A DNA stretch of 62,902 nt. Source: Bacteroidia bacterium. GTDB lineage: Bacteria > Bacteroidota > Bacteroidia > CAIKAF01. This document shows positions 34,429 through 43,742 of this stretch, piece by piece (position 1 is the first letter of the stretch; the number at the start of each line of letters is the position of its first letter). The translations under genes and the position numbers were made by a program. The notes below the pieces were generated by a model that made no database searches, was not told where the DNA came from, and saw only the letters and a list, made by a program, of their open reading frames with translations. Where the stretch lies: contig JAUHWY010000020.1 in assembly GCA_030427255.1 (NCBI GenBank), forward strand, positions 1 through 62,902. Direction: 5' to 3'.

Positions 34429-35040
34429 TTATAAACTGTCAAGGAAACATTCAAAAAAGGGTCTTTCTCTATACACAACAGCATCTCTGTATTCTCCTGG
34501 TCGAGTTTCAGATCCTTGTCTGTGGGAACGTAATTCACCATTTTTGAGTATGAAGCTGTGATTTATAATTACTTCAATATCATTTACAGAATACCCTTCT
34601 GGCATTTGAAAGAATTCCCAATGAAATGAAGTTCCAAATCCAAAATGATTACCATCTTTCTTTTTAGCTGCAAAACCTGTCCACCCCATGGTTGTTTCGC
34701 CTTTAATTTGATTTTGAACCTTTAATGGAAAAGCAAAATCACTTTTCTCAATTCTCTCAATGTCATATTCATTCAACCTGTTTCCACTAGTTACGAAGTG
34801 TTTAACTATGTTGAGATATCCTGAGCCTGGTGATTTATTAAAGATTCCCTTGCCTTTCTGCTCTTCATTAAATCTCCTAATAGCGAGTTTTGTAATCTCT
34901 CTAGAGTTTCTAAAAATCACGCAAGGGATAAATGTCCCATCAGTCAAATAGACAGAGGCTCTATATCCATCACCAAAGTTGTTATCTGGTAAAGGCTCAA
35001 TATTATTCCTTAGATATTTTATAATTTCCTCCGTTCTCAT
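34429..35040 (-). CDS. Hypothetical cytoplasmic protein, cassette gene
   Basis: 203 residues, no family recognised, no signal peptide or membrane segment. It has an N-terminal helix (MRTEEIIKYLRNNIEPL), a DGTFIPCVIFRNSREITKLAIRRF segment, then a Trp/Phe-rich stretch (TTMGWTGFAAKKKDGNHFGFGTSFHWEFF). It starts 17 bp after the attI-like junction of head copy 3 and ends 9 bp before the attC-like site, so it fills its cassette. Confidence 0.7.
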   Translation of the reverse strand: MRTEEIIKYLRNNIEPLPDNNFGDGYRASVYLTDGTFIPCVIFRNSREITKLAIRRFNEEQKGKGIFNKSPGSGYLNIVKHFVTSGNRLNEYDIERIEKSDFAFPLKVQNQIKGETTMGWTGFAAKKKDGNHFGFGTSFHWEFFQMPEGYSVNDIEVIINHSFILKNGELRSHRQGSETRPGEYRDAVVYRERPFFECFLDSL

Positions 35041-35160
35041 TTTTTATGTTGCACAACTTACTTTTAAGAACCATAAATTAACATCCATCCAACACCCCTC
35101 TGCTGCGTTAGTAAGACTCCGTTGATGTTTATTTTACCTGTTCAATGTACACAAGAAACG

Positions 35161-35335
35161 CTAAAGATCATCAAATGGATTTCGCATTTGTTCCAAAGCG
35201 CGCCTACGCACATGGGTGTACATCTCTGTCGTGCGTGAGCTCTTGTGCCCCAACAACTCTTGATTGACCCGCAAATCGGTGCCCGCCTCAAGCAAATGCC
35301 TCGGATAGCTATCCCTTAGCTAATGAAGCGTTGCT
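35161..35335 (-). pseudogene. Tyrosine recombinase C-terminal remnant
   Basis: Minus-strand translation: LH[22 protein letters not shown], then [19 protein letters not shown], then [15 protein letters not shown]-stop. The HxLR box, the LGHKSS box and the catalytic Tyr are all present, and the NPFDDL terminus is intact, but an in-frame TAG interrupts box II and nothing upstream codes. It is the best-preserved of the three remnants. It belongs to the XerC/D-like or IntI group; the fragment is too short to say which. Confidence 0.85.
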
Positions 35336-35387
35336 TTCCTGTTGATTGATGTTTAACCCACGATGGAAGCCAAGACCCACGATTTCC

Positions 35388-35421
35388 CCCATAGCCCACG
35401 GTTGAAACCATGGGCTATGGG
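35388..35421. repeat. Hairpin inserted in family B copy 3
   Basis: CCCATAGCCCA and TGGGCTATGGG form an 11-bp perfect stem, continued by GG/CC, around a short loop. It is absent from copy 1 at the equivalent point. Confidence 0.7.
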
Positions 35422-35621
35422 AAAATCCCCCACACGGAGCTTAAGCGCCCCGGCGCAGGCCAATTAGCCTGCCGCAGTGGGCTGCTCAGCCGCTGCGGGG
35501 GCAAGAGCGACCACAGGAAGCTCCTTGCCCTCGCTTAGCGGCGTAGCTAGCCCACAAGGCAGCTAATGGCCGGAGACGGATGAGGCGCCCAAAACCTACT
35601 TCCTTCCTTAAACATGGAGCA

Positions 35622-36425
35622 TCACGCCAGTTGGAGCACCCAAAACAGGCCCCAGGTGAGCGGAACGGCCAATAAAAAGGAATCGAAGCGGTCCAAAAAC
35701 CCGCCGTGGCCGGGCATGATGCGGCCAGAGTCTTTTTTGCCTACACGGCGTTTGAGAAAGCTTTGAAATAAATCGCCTGCAACGGCTAAGGGGACAAAAA
35801 TTAAGGCAAATAAGGGCCAGCGGTACCAGTCGGCCTCCAGCCAAAAATGGCCCAGTGCAGCCGCAGCAGCCAAGGCCGAAATCCAACCCACGGCAAAACC
35901 TTCGACCGATTTGCCGGGGCTTATGGAAGGCGCCAATTTGTGTTTGCCGAGGAGTTTGCCCCCCACGTAGGCCATGGTATCGTTTATCCAGACCATTAAA
36001 AACATCATGAGCAGTGGTTTAAAAGATCCACCCTCGGCAAACGACAAACGACTCAACAACCAAAAGGGAAGCATGGAAAAAAGTAGGCCAACGCCCGACT
36101 CCAACCAAAGTTCGGAGGATTTGGATTTGCCCAGTGCCATTAAAAAGCCAAGCACGGCAAGCAAAAGCAAGGCCCAAACTGCTTTGTGGGCAACCAAGGG
36201 AAACAAAAAGCTAATGGCGAACAAAAGGCCCGGAAGCCACAAAATCCAGCGTAAGGCGCCTTTGGGTTGTTGCGGAAGAAGGCCCAGGTATTCCCACCAA
36301 CACCCTATGGCTACTAAGGCCATAAATAAAGGAAAATAGGGAGGCCCAAACCACAGCGAGGCACTAAGGATTCCGACATACACTATGCCGGAAATGCTTC
36401 GCTTTACCAGTTCAGAGGCGGCCAT
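35622..36425 (-). CDS. cdsA: Phosphatidate cytidylyltransferase
   Basis: 267 residues, about eight membrane helices. The CDP-alcohol-forming signature is seen at GDLFQSFLKRRVGKKDSGRI followed by MPGHGGFLDRFDSF near residues 212-250. It makes CDP-diacylglycerol from phosphatidic acid and CTP in the inner membrane. Its ATG overlaps the ftsH stop (TAATG), as in the conserved Bacteroidota order ftsH-cdsA. Confidence 0.95.
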   Translation of the reverse strand: MAASELVKRSISGIVYVGILSASLWFGPPYFPLFMALVAIGCWWEYLGLLPQQPKGALRWILWLPGLLFAISFLFPLVAHKAVWALLLLAVLGFLMALGKSKSSELWLESGVGLLFSMLPFWLLSRLSFAEGGSFKPLLMMFLMVWINDTMAYVGGKLLGKHKLAPSISPGKSVEGFAVGWISALAAAAALGHFWLEADWYRWPLFALIFVPLAVAGDLFQSFLKRRVGKKDSGRIMPGHGGFLDRFDSFLLAVPLTWGLFWVLQLA

Positions 36426-38524
36426 TATTCATCGCGGCTTAGCGGCGCATCGTTGGATGGCCCTGCCGGTTTTTCATGCGCTTCGGTAGGCGTTTCCCCT
36501 TGTTCGATAGAGCTTGCTTCACCGGAGGCTTGCTCTGTTTCGGCTTGTTTGGGGAAAATGGGAATGTGCTCCTTGAACACCCGTTCTCCAAAAATTTCTA
36601 CCAAGTCCTCGCGGTACAATACTTCGCGTTCAAGCAAGCGTTTGGCTAGGCTGTCTAGCTTATCGCGGTGGTTTTTGAGCAGTTCAATGGCTCTTTGGTA
36701 GGCTTCTTCTACCATTAATTTCACTTCCTCATCGATGACCTCTGCGGTCTTTTCGGAATAGGGTTTGCCAAAGCTGTATTCGGACTGTCCGGTGGAGTCG
36801 TAGAAACTGATGTTTCCTATGCGTTTGTTCAAGCCATACATGGATACCATGGCATAGGCTTGTTTGGTCACTTTTTCCAGGTCAGAAAGTGCACCGGTGC
36901 TAATTTTACCAAACACCACTTCTTCGGCAGCGCGACCACCCAAGGCGGCGGCCATTTCGTCGAGCAATTGTTCGGTGGTGGTAATTTGTCGCTCTTCGGG
37001 CAGGTACCAGGCGGCGCCAAGGGATTGTCCTCTGGGAATGATGGTGACCTTTACCAAAGGGCTGGCATATTCCAGCATCCAGCTCACGGTAGCGTGGCCA
37101 GCTTCATGGTAGGCAATGGCTTCTTTTTCGCGCAAGGAAATGACCTTGTTTTTCTTTTCCAAACCACCAATTACTCGGTCGATGGCATCGTTAAAATCTT
37201 CGCGGGTAATGGTAGCTTTATTTCTTCGAGCGGCAATCAATGCGGCTTCGTTGCAAATGTTGGCAATATCTGCACCGGAGAAACCGGGGGTTTGCTTGGC
37301 CAACAAATCTACATCGATGGAGGCATCCAGTTTTTTGTCGCGCATATGCACTTTAAAGATTTCCTTGCGGCCATTTAAGTCGGGGAGATCTACGGCAATT
37401 TGGCGGTCAAAACGTCCGGGGCGCAACAAGGCCTTGTCGAGCACGTCGGCACGGTTGGTAGCTGCCAAAATGATGATTCCGGTATTGCTTTCGAAGCCAT
37501 CCATTTCGGTGAGGAGCTGGTTGAGGGTATTTTCGCGTTCGTCATTGGCTCCTTGGGCCATAGAACGACCACGAGCGCGGCCGATGGCATCGATTTCATC
37601 GATAAAGACAATCACCGGGGCTTTTTCTTTGGCTTGTTTAAACAGGTCCCTCACTCTGGAGGCGCCTACACCCACAAACATTTCAACAAAATCGGAGCCT
37701 GACAAACTAAAGAAAGGAACTTTGGCTTCGCCTGCCACGGCTTTTGCCAGGAGGGTTTTTCCGGTTCCCGGAGGGCCAATCAACAATGCCCCTTTAGGGA
37801 TTTTGGCACCAAGGGTGGTGTATTTTTTTGGGTTTCTCAGGAAATCCACGATTTCCATAAGTTCTACCTTGGCTTCATCCAATCCGGCAACGCTATCGAA
37901 GTTAACCAAGACATTGGTGTCTTTGTCGAACAGCTTGGCTTTTGATTTTCCGATGTTAAAAATTTGACCGCCTCCGGCACCACCGCCCATGCGGCGCATG
38001 ATAAAGACCCAGAACAAGATCATGAGTCCAATGGGAATGAGCCAAGAGAGCATTTGCTGAAAAAAGTCATTGCGCGGGATTTGCCTTATTTCCACCTCTT
38101 TGGCAAAGGCATGTTGTTCGCGAAGTTTCACAATTTCATCGTCGAAGATGTTCTTATTCACGTTAGGAATAAGAAAATGCGGACCTTTTTCCACAAATTC
38201 CGGGTCGGGGTTCTCGAACAGCTCTTTAAACTCCTCTTCTCCTTTGTGTGCTTGAATAGAATCCTTTTTTAGGAACACTTCCACCTGCGGGGGGCTTCCT
38301 TCGAAGAAATTGATTTTTTCCACAAAGCCTTTTTCCATCCACCCATAGAGCTTATTTGTGGTAGCTTTTGGCATGGTGGTTTCAAACACATCGAGAAAGT
38401 TGATGGCAATAAAAGCGACAATAGCCGCACCATACAACCAATAAAGGTTGAAATTGATGCGGGGCTTTTTATTGGGATCACCCGGCTTTTTGGGGGTATT
38501 ATTTGATTGCTGTGGATTACTCAT
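36425..38524 (-). CDS. ftsH: ATP-dependent zinc metalloprotease FtsH
   Basis: 699 residues. Two membrane helices (about 28-48 and 160-178) flank a periplasmic domain. The AAA+ module has Walker A GPPGTGKT at 250-257 and Walker [10 protein letters not shown], with the SRH arginines in [17 protein letters not shown]. The zinc protease has HEAGH near residue 475. The cytoplasmic tail is acidic with P/E/S. It degrades misfolded and regulatory membrane proteins. It lies downstream of rsfS with a 44-bp gap and is followed by cdsA. Confidence 0.97.
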   Translation of the reverse strand: MSNPQQSNNTPKKPGDPNKKPRINFNLYWLYGAAIVAFIAINFLDVFETTMPKATTNKLYGWMEKGFVEKINFFEGSPPQVEVFLKKDSIQAHKGEEEFKELFENPDPEFVEKGPHFLIPNVNKNIFDDEIVKLREQHAFAKEVEIRQIPRNDFFQQMLSWLIPIGLMILFWVFIMRRMGGGAGGGQIFNIGKSKAKLFDKDTNVLVNFDSVAGLDEAKVELMEIVDFLRNPKKYTTLGAKIPKGALLIGPPGTGKTLLAKAVAGEAKVPFFSLSGSDFVEMFVGVGASRVRDLFKQAKEKAPVIVFIDEIDAIGRARGRSMAQGANDERENTLNQLLTEMDGFESNTGIIILAATNRADVLDKALLRPGRFDRQIAVDLPDLNGRKEIFKVHMRDKKLDASIDVDLLAKQTPGFSGADIANICNEAALIAARRNKATITREDFNDAIDRVIGGLEKKNKVISLREKEAIAYHEAGHATVSWMLEYASPLVKVTIIPRGQSLGAAWYLPEERQITTTEQLLDEMAAALGGRAAEEVVFGKISTGALSDLEKVTKQAYAMVSMYGLNKRIGNISFYDSTGQSEYSFGKPYSEKTAEVIDEEVKLMVEEAYQRAIELLKNHRDKLDSLAKRLLEREVLYREDLVEIFGERVFKEHIPIFPKQAETEQASGEASSIEQGETPTEAHEKPAGPSNDAPLSRDE

Positions 38525-38568
38525 ACATTAAATCACTACCTATGGAACGAACAAGAGGCTAAAGGGGT

Positions 38569-38943
38569 TTAGGCAGAAGGGTCAAAACGGGTTATACGGG
38601 CATCGGCCCATAAGGATTCAAGGCCGTAAAAAGCCCTATCTTCGGGCAAAAATACGTGTACAACAATATTCACAAAATCTATTAAAACCCAAGTTTTGTT
38701 TGCCATGCCTTCTACATGCCAGGGTTTTTCACCTAAGGATTTGTGCACCGACTCTTGCACACTTTTGGCAATGGCTTCTACTTGGGTATCGGAATTGCCT
38801 GTACATATCACAAAGCCGTCGCAAACGGCATGTTCAATGTTTTGCAAGTCCAAATGGCAGATGTCCGCCGCCTTTTTATCTTCCATTCCTTTAAGAATGG
38901 CATCAACTAATTCAGACCGGGCACTTCCGTTTTTGTTTGTCAT
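38569..38943 (-). CDS. rsfS: Ribosomal silencing factor RsfS
   Basis: 124 residues matching RsfS/Iojap. KKAADICHLDLQNIEHAVCDGFVICTGNSDTQVEAIAKSV, then KPWHVEGMANKTWVLIDFVNIVVHVFLPEDRAFYGLESLW, are the hallmark segments. It binds ribosomal protein uL14 and blocks subunit joining when nutrients are scarce. It is transcribed divergently from birA, with starts about 60 bp apart, and co-oriented with ftsH. Confidence 0.96.
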   Translation of the reverse strand: MTNKNGSARSELVDAILKGMEDKKAADICHLDLQNIEHAVCDGFVICTGNSDTQVEAIAKSVQESVHKSLGEKPWHVEGMANKTWVLIDFVNIVVHVFLPEDRAFYGLESLWADARITRFDPSA

Positions 38944-39000
38944 TCAATTTTTTTGTTGAAGTGCAAAGGTAATACAAATGATGGCTATCCTGTGAGGAAG

Positions 39001-39768
39001 ATGTTAATGAATGGTAAGTGGCTTGAAGTTTACGAAAGCCTAGGCTCCACCAACGACCGAGCCATGGAAGCGGCGCGCTTGGGCGAACTGGGTCATGGTG
39101 CGGCGGTGCTGAGCCGAGTGCAAACCGCCGGGAAGGGACAGCGTGGAAACGCTTGGCAAAGTGGACCAAACGAGGGGCTTTTGGTCAGTTGGATTTGGGA
39201 GCCACTGCCCCACTCGGCCGATTTGGATTGGCCGGTTCGTTTCCAGTGGGCTTCCTCCCTTTGGGTACTTCAGGTGCTCAAAGGACTTCTACATAAGGGA
39301 ACTGGCCCTAAGCTCAAATGGCCCAACGATGTATATGTAGGGTCCAAAAAGCTGGCGGGAATGCTCATTGAAATCCAATGGCAACAACAGCGCCCCAAAC
39401 TTGGAGTATTTGGTTTGGGTTTAAATCTAAACCAAAGGCAATTTTCTTCGGAATTGAGTTCGGCAATTTCTCTTGCTGGGCTGGGCATGCCATGGGTTGA
39501 CCCCTTGGAAGCTTTTCAATGGTTTCAAAGCACCCTTCCAGAGGGCTTGGATCAATGGATTCAAATGCCCGGGAAGGAGCTTAAAAAGGCCTATGAACGG
39601 GCGCTCTTAGGTATGGGCGAATGGCATTATTTTGAGAAGGATGGAAGTCGTTGGAACGCCCAAATTGTTGGGGTGAACGATCAAAACCAACTGTTGCTGC
39701 AAAGCAAAGAAGGGGTCTGCAGGGCTTATGAGTTAAAAAGCCTGCGGATGCTTACGGATTTGCCTTAG
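39001..39768 (+). CDS. birA: Biotin--[acetyl-CoA-carboxylase] ligase
   Basis: 255 residues from the ATG at 39001 (39007 also possible; an upstream in-frame ATG at 38953 adds a segment with no homology to the family). Motifs: YESLGSTNDRAME, the biotin-binding QTAGKGQRGNAWQS, LKWPNDVYVGSKKLAGMLIE, and a C-terminal SH3-like domain. There is no DNA-binding N-terminal domain, so it is a class I ligase that biotinylates carboxylase carrier protein only. The 3' end overlaps the convergent SRPBCC gene by 17 bp. Confidence 0.94.
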   Translation: MLMNGKWLEVYESLGSTNDRAMEAARLGELGHGAAVLSRVQTAGKGQRGNAWQSGPNEGLLVSWIWEPLPHSADLDWPVRFQWASSLWVLQVLKGLLHKGTGPKLKWPNDVYVGSKKLAGMLIEIQWQQQRPKLGVFGLGLNLNQRQFSSELSSAISLAGLGMPWVDPLEAFQWFQSTLPEGLDQWIQMPGKELKKAYERALLGMGEWHYFEKDGSRWNAQIVGVNDQNQLLLQSKEGVCRAYELKSLRMLTDLP

Positions 39769-40168
39769 CGGCCAATTTTTGTTGCGCCGTTTTAAGCAAA
39801 TGGCCTAAAAAGCCCTCCAAGGGTTTTTCTACCATCATTTTTAAAAAGGGATTGAGCTTGGCCTCAAAGGACATACCCACTTCGCTATGGCTTGCATCTA
39901 TTTCTTTAATGGAAATGATTAAGCTAAAGGGGAAGGGCTTTCCTTCTGCATCGCCAATAAGCAACTCGCCTGGTCGGGTTAGTTTTTTCTGCTCCATGGA
40001 AATGGGGCCCAAAGCGCCTAATTTTAATTTACAGCCGCTAGGGCTTGCTTGCCAATCCTTTACTGCATCGGGCATTAAAGGTTCAAAGTTTCTAAAATCA
40101 GACAGCCAATCGAATACCGTTTCGGCAGAGGCGTCCAAAATCCTGGGGCGAATCGTGATTTTTGTCAT
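39752..40168 (-). CDS. SRPBCC (START-like) family protein
   Basis: 138 residues from the ATG at 40168, which overlaps the pyrE stop by 4 bp; a start 15 bp upstream is less likely. MTKITIRPRILDASAETVFDWLSDFRNFEPLMP and the later SEVGMSFEAKLNPFLKMMVEKPLEGFLGHLLK fit the helix-grip ligand-binding fold. No ligand is known. In Bacteroidota such genes commonly accompany pyrE and a NUDIX gene, as here. Confidence 0.88.
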   Translation of the reverse strand: MTKITIRPRILDASAETVFDWLSDFRNFEPLMPDAVKDWQASPSGCKLKLGALGPISMEQKKLTRPGELLIGDAEGKPFPFSLIISIKEIDASHSEVGMSFEAKLNPFLKMMVEKPLEGFLGHLLKTAQQKLAAKANP

Positions 40169-40812
40169 GCGGTGGGATTCCATTGTTCAGGAGCCAAGCT
40201 CCAAGCATTCAATACGCGCAGATCCTCTTGGCTGATTCGATTTTCAGCAAGTGATGCTTCAAGTAAGTGAGCATAGTCACTTATCGAATAAGCGCTTATG
40301 CCTTCCTTTTCGCAGCGGTCTTTAGCTATTTCGAAACCGTAGTCGAATAAAGCAAACAGGTGCTTTACTTGGGCTCCGGCTTCACGTAGGGCTTGGATAG
40401 CATCTAAGCTGCTTCCTCCCGTCGAAATCAAATCTTCCACAACCAAGACCTCTCCGGTATCGGGAAGCAGACCTTCAATGCGCTTTCCCTTGCCGTGTGC
40501 TTTGGCTTGGCTTCTAACGTACAAAAAGGGCAATTCCAAAGCTTCGGCCAGCAAGAGTCCGTGGGCAATGCCCCCGGTAGCCACCCCTGCAATCGCTGCA
40601 GGCTCTAGCTCCAGTTTTTCTGCCATTTGCTTAAATCCGGCAGCAATCTCTTTGCGTAGCTTCGGGTAAGAGAGGCTGAGGCGGTTGTCGCAATAAATGG
40701 GAGATTTCCAACCCGAGGCCCACGTGAAAGGGTGTTTGGGTTGAAGCTGAATTGCGTTAATTTGCAGCAGCGAACCCGCAAAACGTCGGGCCAGCTCAGA
40801 ATTGAGGATCAT
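40165..40812 (-). CDS. pyrE: Orotate phosphoribosyltransferase
   Basis: 215 residues, type I PRTase fold. VLVVEDLISTGGSS (about 122-135) is the PRPP-binding motif; the flexible loop contains RSQAKAHGKGKRIEG, and FTWASGWKSPIYCDNR is the orotate-site region. It makes orotidine 5'-phosphate in de novo pyrimidine synthesis. The start is only 8 bp from that of the divergent NUDIX gene, so each promoter must lie within or beside the other gene. Confidence 0.96.
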   Translation of the reverse strand: MILNSELARRFAGSLLQINAIQLQPKHPFTWASGWKSPIYCDNRLSLSYPKLRKEIAAGFKQMAEKLELEPAAIAGVATGGIAHGLLLAEALELPFLYVRSQAKAHGKGKRIEGLLPDTGEVLVVEDLISTGGSSLDAIQALREAGAQVKHLFALFDYGFEIAKDRCEKEGISAYSISDYAHLLEASLAENRISQEDLRVLNAWSLAPEQWNPTA

Positions 40813-40819
40813 AGGTCAA

Positions 40820-41482
40820 ATGTATAAAGTTTTCATCAAGGAACATGTACTGGTGTTAAGCACCCAAGCCCCGGCTCAGGTGCGTGGTTTCGATACGGTT
40901 CATCTTATGCCCTACCGCAACCCCCATAGTTTGATTCAGGTGGTGGAGGATTTGATGGAAAGAGAAGACCAGAAGCCGCGCTGTGTGGCGCTGTTTGGGG
41001 TCGAAGAGGCTTTGCTTTGGCAGGCATGCACCAGGGTTTTTGAAATCGTAGATGCCGGAGGAGGTTTGGTTAAACACAGCCAAACCGGCGATTTACTCTT
41101 TATTTTTAGGCATAAAAAGTGGGATCTTCCCAAAGGAAAAGCTGAAAAGGGCGAAACCATGGAAGAAACCGCCTTGAGGGAAGTTCAAGAAGAATGCGGC
41201 CTGGAAGAACTGCACCTTGGCCCTGCTTTATGTACTACCTACCATGTGTTTGGCTCTCCGGGTGCCCGAAAAATCAAACGTAGCTTTTGGTATGCCATGG
41301 AAACTGGTCAGGAAGCGCTTCAACCTCAAACCGAAGAAGGAATAAGCCATATTGAATGGGTGCCACCGGAGAAAGTGCACAAAAAACTAAAGAAGGCTTA
41401 CAACAGCATTTATGAAGTAGTTCAGGCCTATTGGCATCAGGTAGGTTGGTCTGCGGCAAACCATCGCTTTCGACTAAAATAA
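40820..41482 (+). CDS. NUDIX hydrolase
   Basis: 220 residues from the ATG at 40820. The N-terminal 90 residues are family-specific and unassigned. The Nudix box [23 protein letters not shown] is complete (G-x5-E-x7-REUXEEXGU), and the core begins at [19 protein letters not shown]. It hydrolyses a nucleoside-diphosphate-linked compound; the substrate cannot be read from sequence. It is divergent from pyrE. Confidence 0.93.
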   Translation: MYKVFIKEHVLVLSTQAPAQVRGFDTVHLMPYRNPHSLIQVVEDLMEREDQKPRCVALFGVEEALLWQACTRVFEIVDAGGGLVKHSQTGDLLFIFRHKKWDLPKGKAEKGETMEETALREVQEECGLEELHLGPALCTTYHVFGSPGARKIKRSFWYAMETGQEALQPQTEEGISHIEWVPPEKVHKKLKKAYNSIYEVVQAYWHQVGWSAANHRFRLK

Positions 41483-41537
41483 GGGAAATCCTAGCCCCGG
41501 GGTTGCAGAATTGAGAAAGACTCGTACTTTTGCCCCC

Positions 41538-41622
41538 GGAGAGATGGCAGAGTGGTCGATTGCGGCGGTCTTGAAAACCGTTGAGGGTAACACCTCCGGG
41601 GGTTCGAATCCCTCTCTCTCCG
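41538..41622 (+). tRNA. tRNA-Ser (UGA)
   Basis: GGAGAGA pairs with TCTCTCC as acceptor stem, with discriminator G. The anticodon loop CTTGAAA gives anticodon TGA. A long variable arm (GTTGAGGGTAACACCTC region) and the T-arm GGGGGTTCGAATCCC are present. CCA is not encoded. Confidence 0.96.
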
Positions 41623-41623
41623 C

Positions 41624-41656
41624 AAAGCAAAAGCCCTAAAAGGGCTTTAATTTTTC
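41624..41656 (+). terminator. Terminator after tRNA-Ser
   Basis: AAAGCCCT-AAA-AGGGCTTT stem followed by AATTTTT, directly after the tRNA. Confidence 0.75.
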
Positions 41657-41662
41657 CAAAAA

Positions 41663-41704
41663 AAAACTCGGAGCCAAACTTGTTTGAGCTCCGAGTTTTT
41701 TTTT
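41663..41704. terminator. Second terminator hairpin, seed of a repeated motif
   Basis: AAAACTCGGAGC pairs with GCTCCGAGTTTT, 12 bp, followed by nine T. Its right arm, GAGCTCCGAGTTTTTT, recurs at about 41926 and 42073. Confidence 0.75.
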
Positions 41705-42200
41705 GGGAAATTACCAAAGTCGCCCAAGCGGCTTTGGCTTTGCTGCTCCCCCCTTGGGGATCAGTCCCACTAATCCCTTCTTCATACCAAGCTATGCTAA
41801 ATCCGCTTCTGCGGATTTGCCTTTGCAGCTCCCCCCATTGGGAAAAGCCTCAGCTAATCCCTCTTTCAACAAAGTAAAAGCCCTAACGACATAGTTTGAT
41901 ACAAAGCAACCCCATAAGGTTTGAGCTCCGAGTTTTTTGAAAGAATACCAAAGTCGCCCCAGCGGATTTGCCTTTGCAGCTCCCCCCATTGGGAAAAGCC
42001 TCAGCTAATCCCTCTTTCAACAAAGTAAAAGCCCTAACGACATAGTTTGATACAAAGCAACCCCATAAGGTTTGAGCTCCGAGTTTTTTTTGGAAAATTA
42101 CCAAAGTCGCCTAAGCGGCTTTGGCTTTGCAGCTCCCCCCCCTTTGGGATCAGTCCCACCAATCCCTTATTCATGCCAAGCAAAGCAAAACAACTGGGCA
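41688..42200. repeat. Three degenerate tandem copies of a terminator-linked repeat
   Basis: Each copy starts with GAGCTCCGAGTTTTTT and continues ACCAAAGTCGCC...GCGG...TTTGCAGCTCCCCCC...CCC (starts at about 41688, 41926 and 42073). A ~130-bp block from GCGGATTTGCCTTTGCAGCT to CCCCATAAGGTTTGAGCTCC is nearly identical in the first and second copies. No credible gene. Similarity of blocks suggests recent local duplication. Confidence 0.75.
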
Positions 42201-42255
42201 AAAAGGTTGAGGCCCGATTTCTTTTTAAATAATACAGCCTAATGGCCATCCGCCC

Positions 42256-43197
42256 TTACAGCTCCAGTCTCAAATACCTCTCCGAAATAATATTCCTATA
42301 CGCCGATTTCATTTCCTCGGACAAAAAAGACCTATCTATTAGCTTCCATGCTTTTGACTTGTTCTTTTGCATCCTGTGGAATGCTCCTTTTATCTGTTTG
42401 AGGGTGAGGCCCATTCCTAAGGCCAATTGTTCAAAGTGGCCTCTGTTCAGTTTCTTTTTCTTCCCTGCAAGCGTCAAGGCAAGTTCTTCCTCATCCTCCG
42501 GAAATACCAGGGCCACACTTAACAAATCATAGGCAGGCGCAAGCCCCCATCCAGAGGGAGTTTCTATCATGGAAAAATTTTTGAGGTGCATATCGTTATT
42601 GCCCGTCAAAAACGAAAACAGGGCCAGATCAAAGAAATAGGTTTTGTCCAGTAAGGTATTGCTGGAGTAGGCATCCAAAGCCTTACCAATTTTCTCCATG
42701 GAGCCTTTGTATTTGTCAAAGGCTTCCGTAATCTGAAACATATCAAGCATGTGTAGCTTTTCTCCTTGGCCACCACGGTCTATTCGCTGCGTAATGTAAC
42801 AGAGCTCCCCGGATTTCAGCTTAATCAAGGAGGAAGGTGCTACAGGAATTCCAAAGGCAGCTGCCATTCGCATAGTAAGATGCTCATTTTCGGGCATTTC
42901 CGGGAAACGACCCGAAGGTGGTTTTAATATGTATTGTCCGCCCAATGCGCCCACAATGGTAAGTCTGGCATTTGCGGCCTTGGCAGATTCCCTTATCAGA
43001 GACATGGATAATTTAGGTTGCATTCCCGGAACCGCAACCCTTCGCTCCACTACCTGTTTAGCGAGTTCGTCCATTTGATCCCAACTATACTCGATGTGAG
43101 GAGGTGATGCAGTTCCAAAAAAAGCTAAAGAGCACTTTTTGTGAAAGTCCTTCCCACCCTCGATGGGATCGTAGCAATACAGACATTTATTCTTCAT
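42256..43197 (-). CDS. hipT: HipT-like serine/threonine kinase toxin (HipA C-terminal)
   Basis: 313 residues. It has an N-terminal CLYC..DFHKKC segment (possible small zinc site), VPGMQPKLSMSL as the HipA Gly-rich region, and YILKPPSGRFPEMPENEHLTMRMA. The catalytic loop is TGNNDMHLKNFS and the metal site PAYDLL. HipA-type kinases phosphorylate aminoacyl-tRNA synthetases and stop growth. The N-terminal subdomain normally fused in HipA is encoded by the separate upstream gene, which overlaps by 11 bp; this is the HipBST arrangement. Confidence 0.9.
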   Translation of the reverse strand: MKNKCLYCYDPIEGGKDFHKKCSLAFFGTASPPHIEYSWDQMDELAKQVVERRVAVPGMQPKLSMSLIRESAKAANARLTIVGALGGQYILKPPSGRFPEMPENEHLTMRMAAAFGIPVAPSSLIKLKSGELCYITQRIDRGGQGEKLHMLDMFQITEAFDKYKGSMEKIGKALDAYSSNTLLDKTYFFDLALFSFLTGNNDMHLKNFSMIETPSGWGLAPAYDLLSVALVFPEDEEELALTLAGKKKKLNRGHFEQLALGMGLTLKQIKGAFHRMQKNKSKAWKLIDRSFLSEEMKSAYRNIISERYLRLEL

Positions 43198-43522
43198 CCT
43201 GCCCCTCTATTGGTTCCACACCTACTGCACCAATGCAATGCTGACAACAGGCCAGCAGCAAGCCCATTCGATCGTTTTTATTGATTTTCCAGCTCTTTGA
43301 CGCGATATCCAGCAGCCATCCTTCCGGAATCAACCCTTCAAAAAAGGGGAAGAGCCGTTTGTCCGTATAGGGTTCTAATCTAACCGGCATGGAAAAAGTG
43401 ATGAAGGCATTCGGATATTCCCTAACGTAGTGCGCATCGTAGGTAAATACATATTCCCCATCATCGGTTTCTGTAAGAATACCAGCCAAAATGCCTTTGT
43501 ACCGTACTTTTCCCTGCCTCAT
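43187..43522 (-). CDS. hipS: HipS-like (HipA N-subdomain) protein
   Basis: 111 residues equivalent to HipA N-subdomain 1: GKVRYKGILAGILTETDDGEYVFTYD, then FITFSMPVRLEPY and LFPFFEGLIPEGWLLDIASKSWKI. In the described HipBST systems this small protein is the antitoxin. It starts in a 4-bp overlap with hipB and overlaps hipT, so the three are translationally coupled. Confidence 0.88.
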   Translation of the reverse strand: MRQGKVRYKGILAGILTETDDGEYVFTYDAHYVREYPNAFITFSMPVRLEPYTDKRLFPFFEGLIPEGWLLDIASKSWKINKNDRMGLLLACCQHCIGAVGVEPIEGQDEE

Positions 43523-43728
43523 TCAACCGGTTTTTTACTGTATACGGGAGCTAGTTCATGGCCAAACATTTTGAGGACGAGGTTTACCTTGTCCATATGT
43601 AAATTGGTTTTCCCCTGCTCTATTTTGCGCACCACCGTAAGCGCCACCCCGGCCCGGTCGGCAAATTCTTCCTGGGTGAGATTCACTTCCTTTCGGCGTT
43701 GCTTTACAAAGTCGGCTAAGCGATTCAT
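43519..43728 (-). CDS. hipB: HipB-like XRE family regulator
   Basis: 69 residues forming a helix-turn-helix of the Cro/CI (XRE) class: FVKQRRKEVNLTQEEFADRAGVALTVVRKIEQGKTNLHMDKV. As in HipB it probably represses its own operon and assists toxin control. It is the first gene of hipB-hipS-hipT, with inverted repeats directly upstream. Confidence 0.92.
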   Translation of the reverse strand: MNRLADFVKQRRKEVNLTQEEFADRAGVALTVVRKIEQGKTNLHMDKVNLVLKMFGHELAPVYSKKPVE

Positions 43729-43742
43729 TATATGTCCTAAGA

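Larger units (their letters stand above)
35058..35595. repeat. Integron-head repeat family B, copy 3 (longest)
   Basis: Contains the ~100-bp attI-like part (35058-35160), the recombinase remnant (35161-35335) and the GC-rich tail (35425-35595), ending GATGAGGCGCCC as copy 1 does. Relative to copy 1 it has about 55 extra bp at 35360-35421, including a perfect-arm hairpin. Confidence 0.85.

Noticed and set aside
40802-40819. Earlier start for the NUDIX gene
   Set aside because: It would overlap the divergent pyrE start codon, and the six extra residues are not family-like; MYKVFIKEH is the better start.
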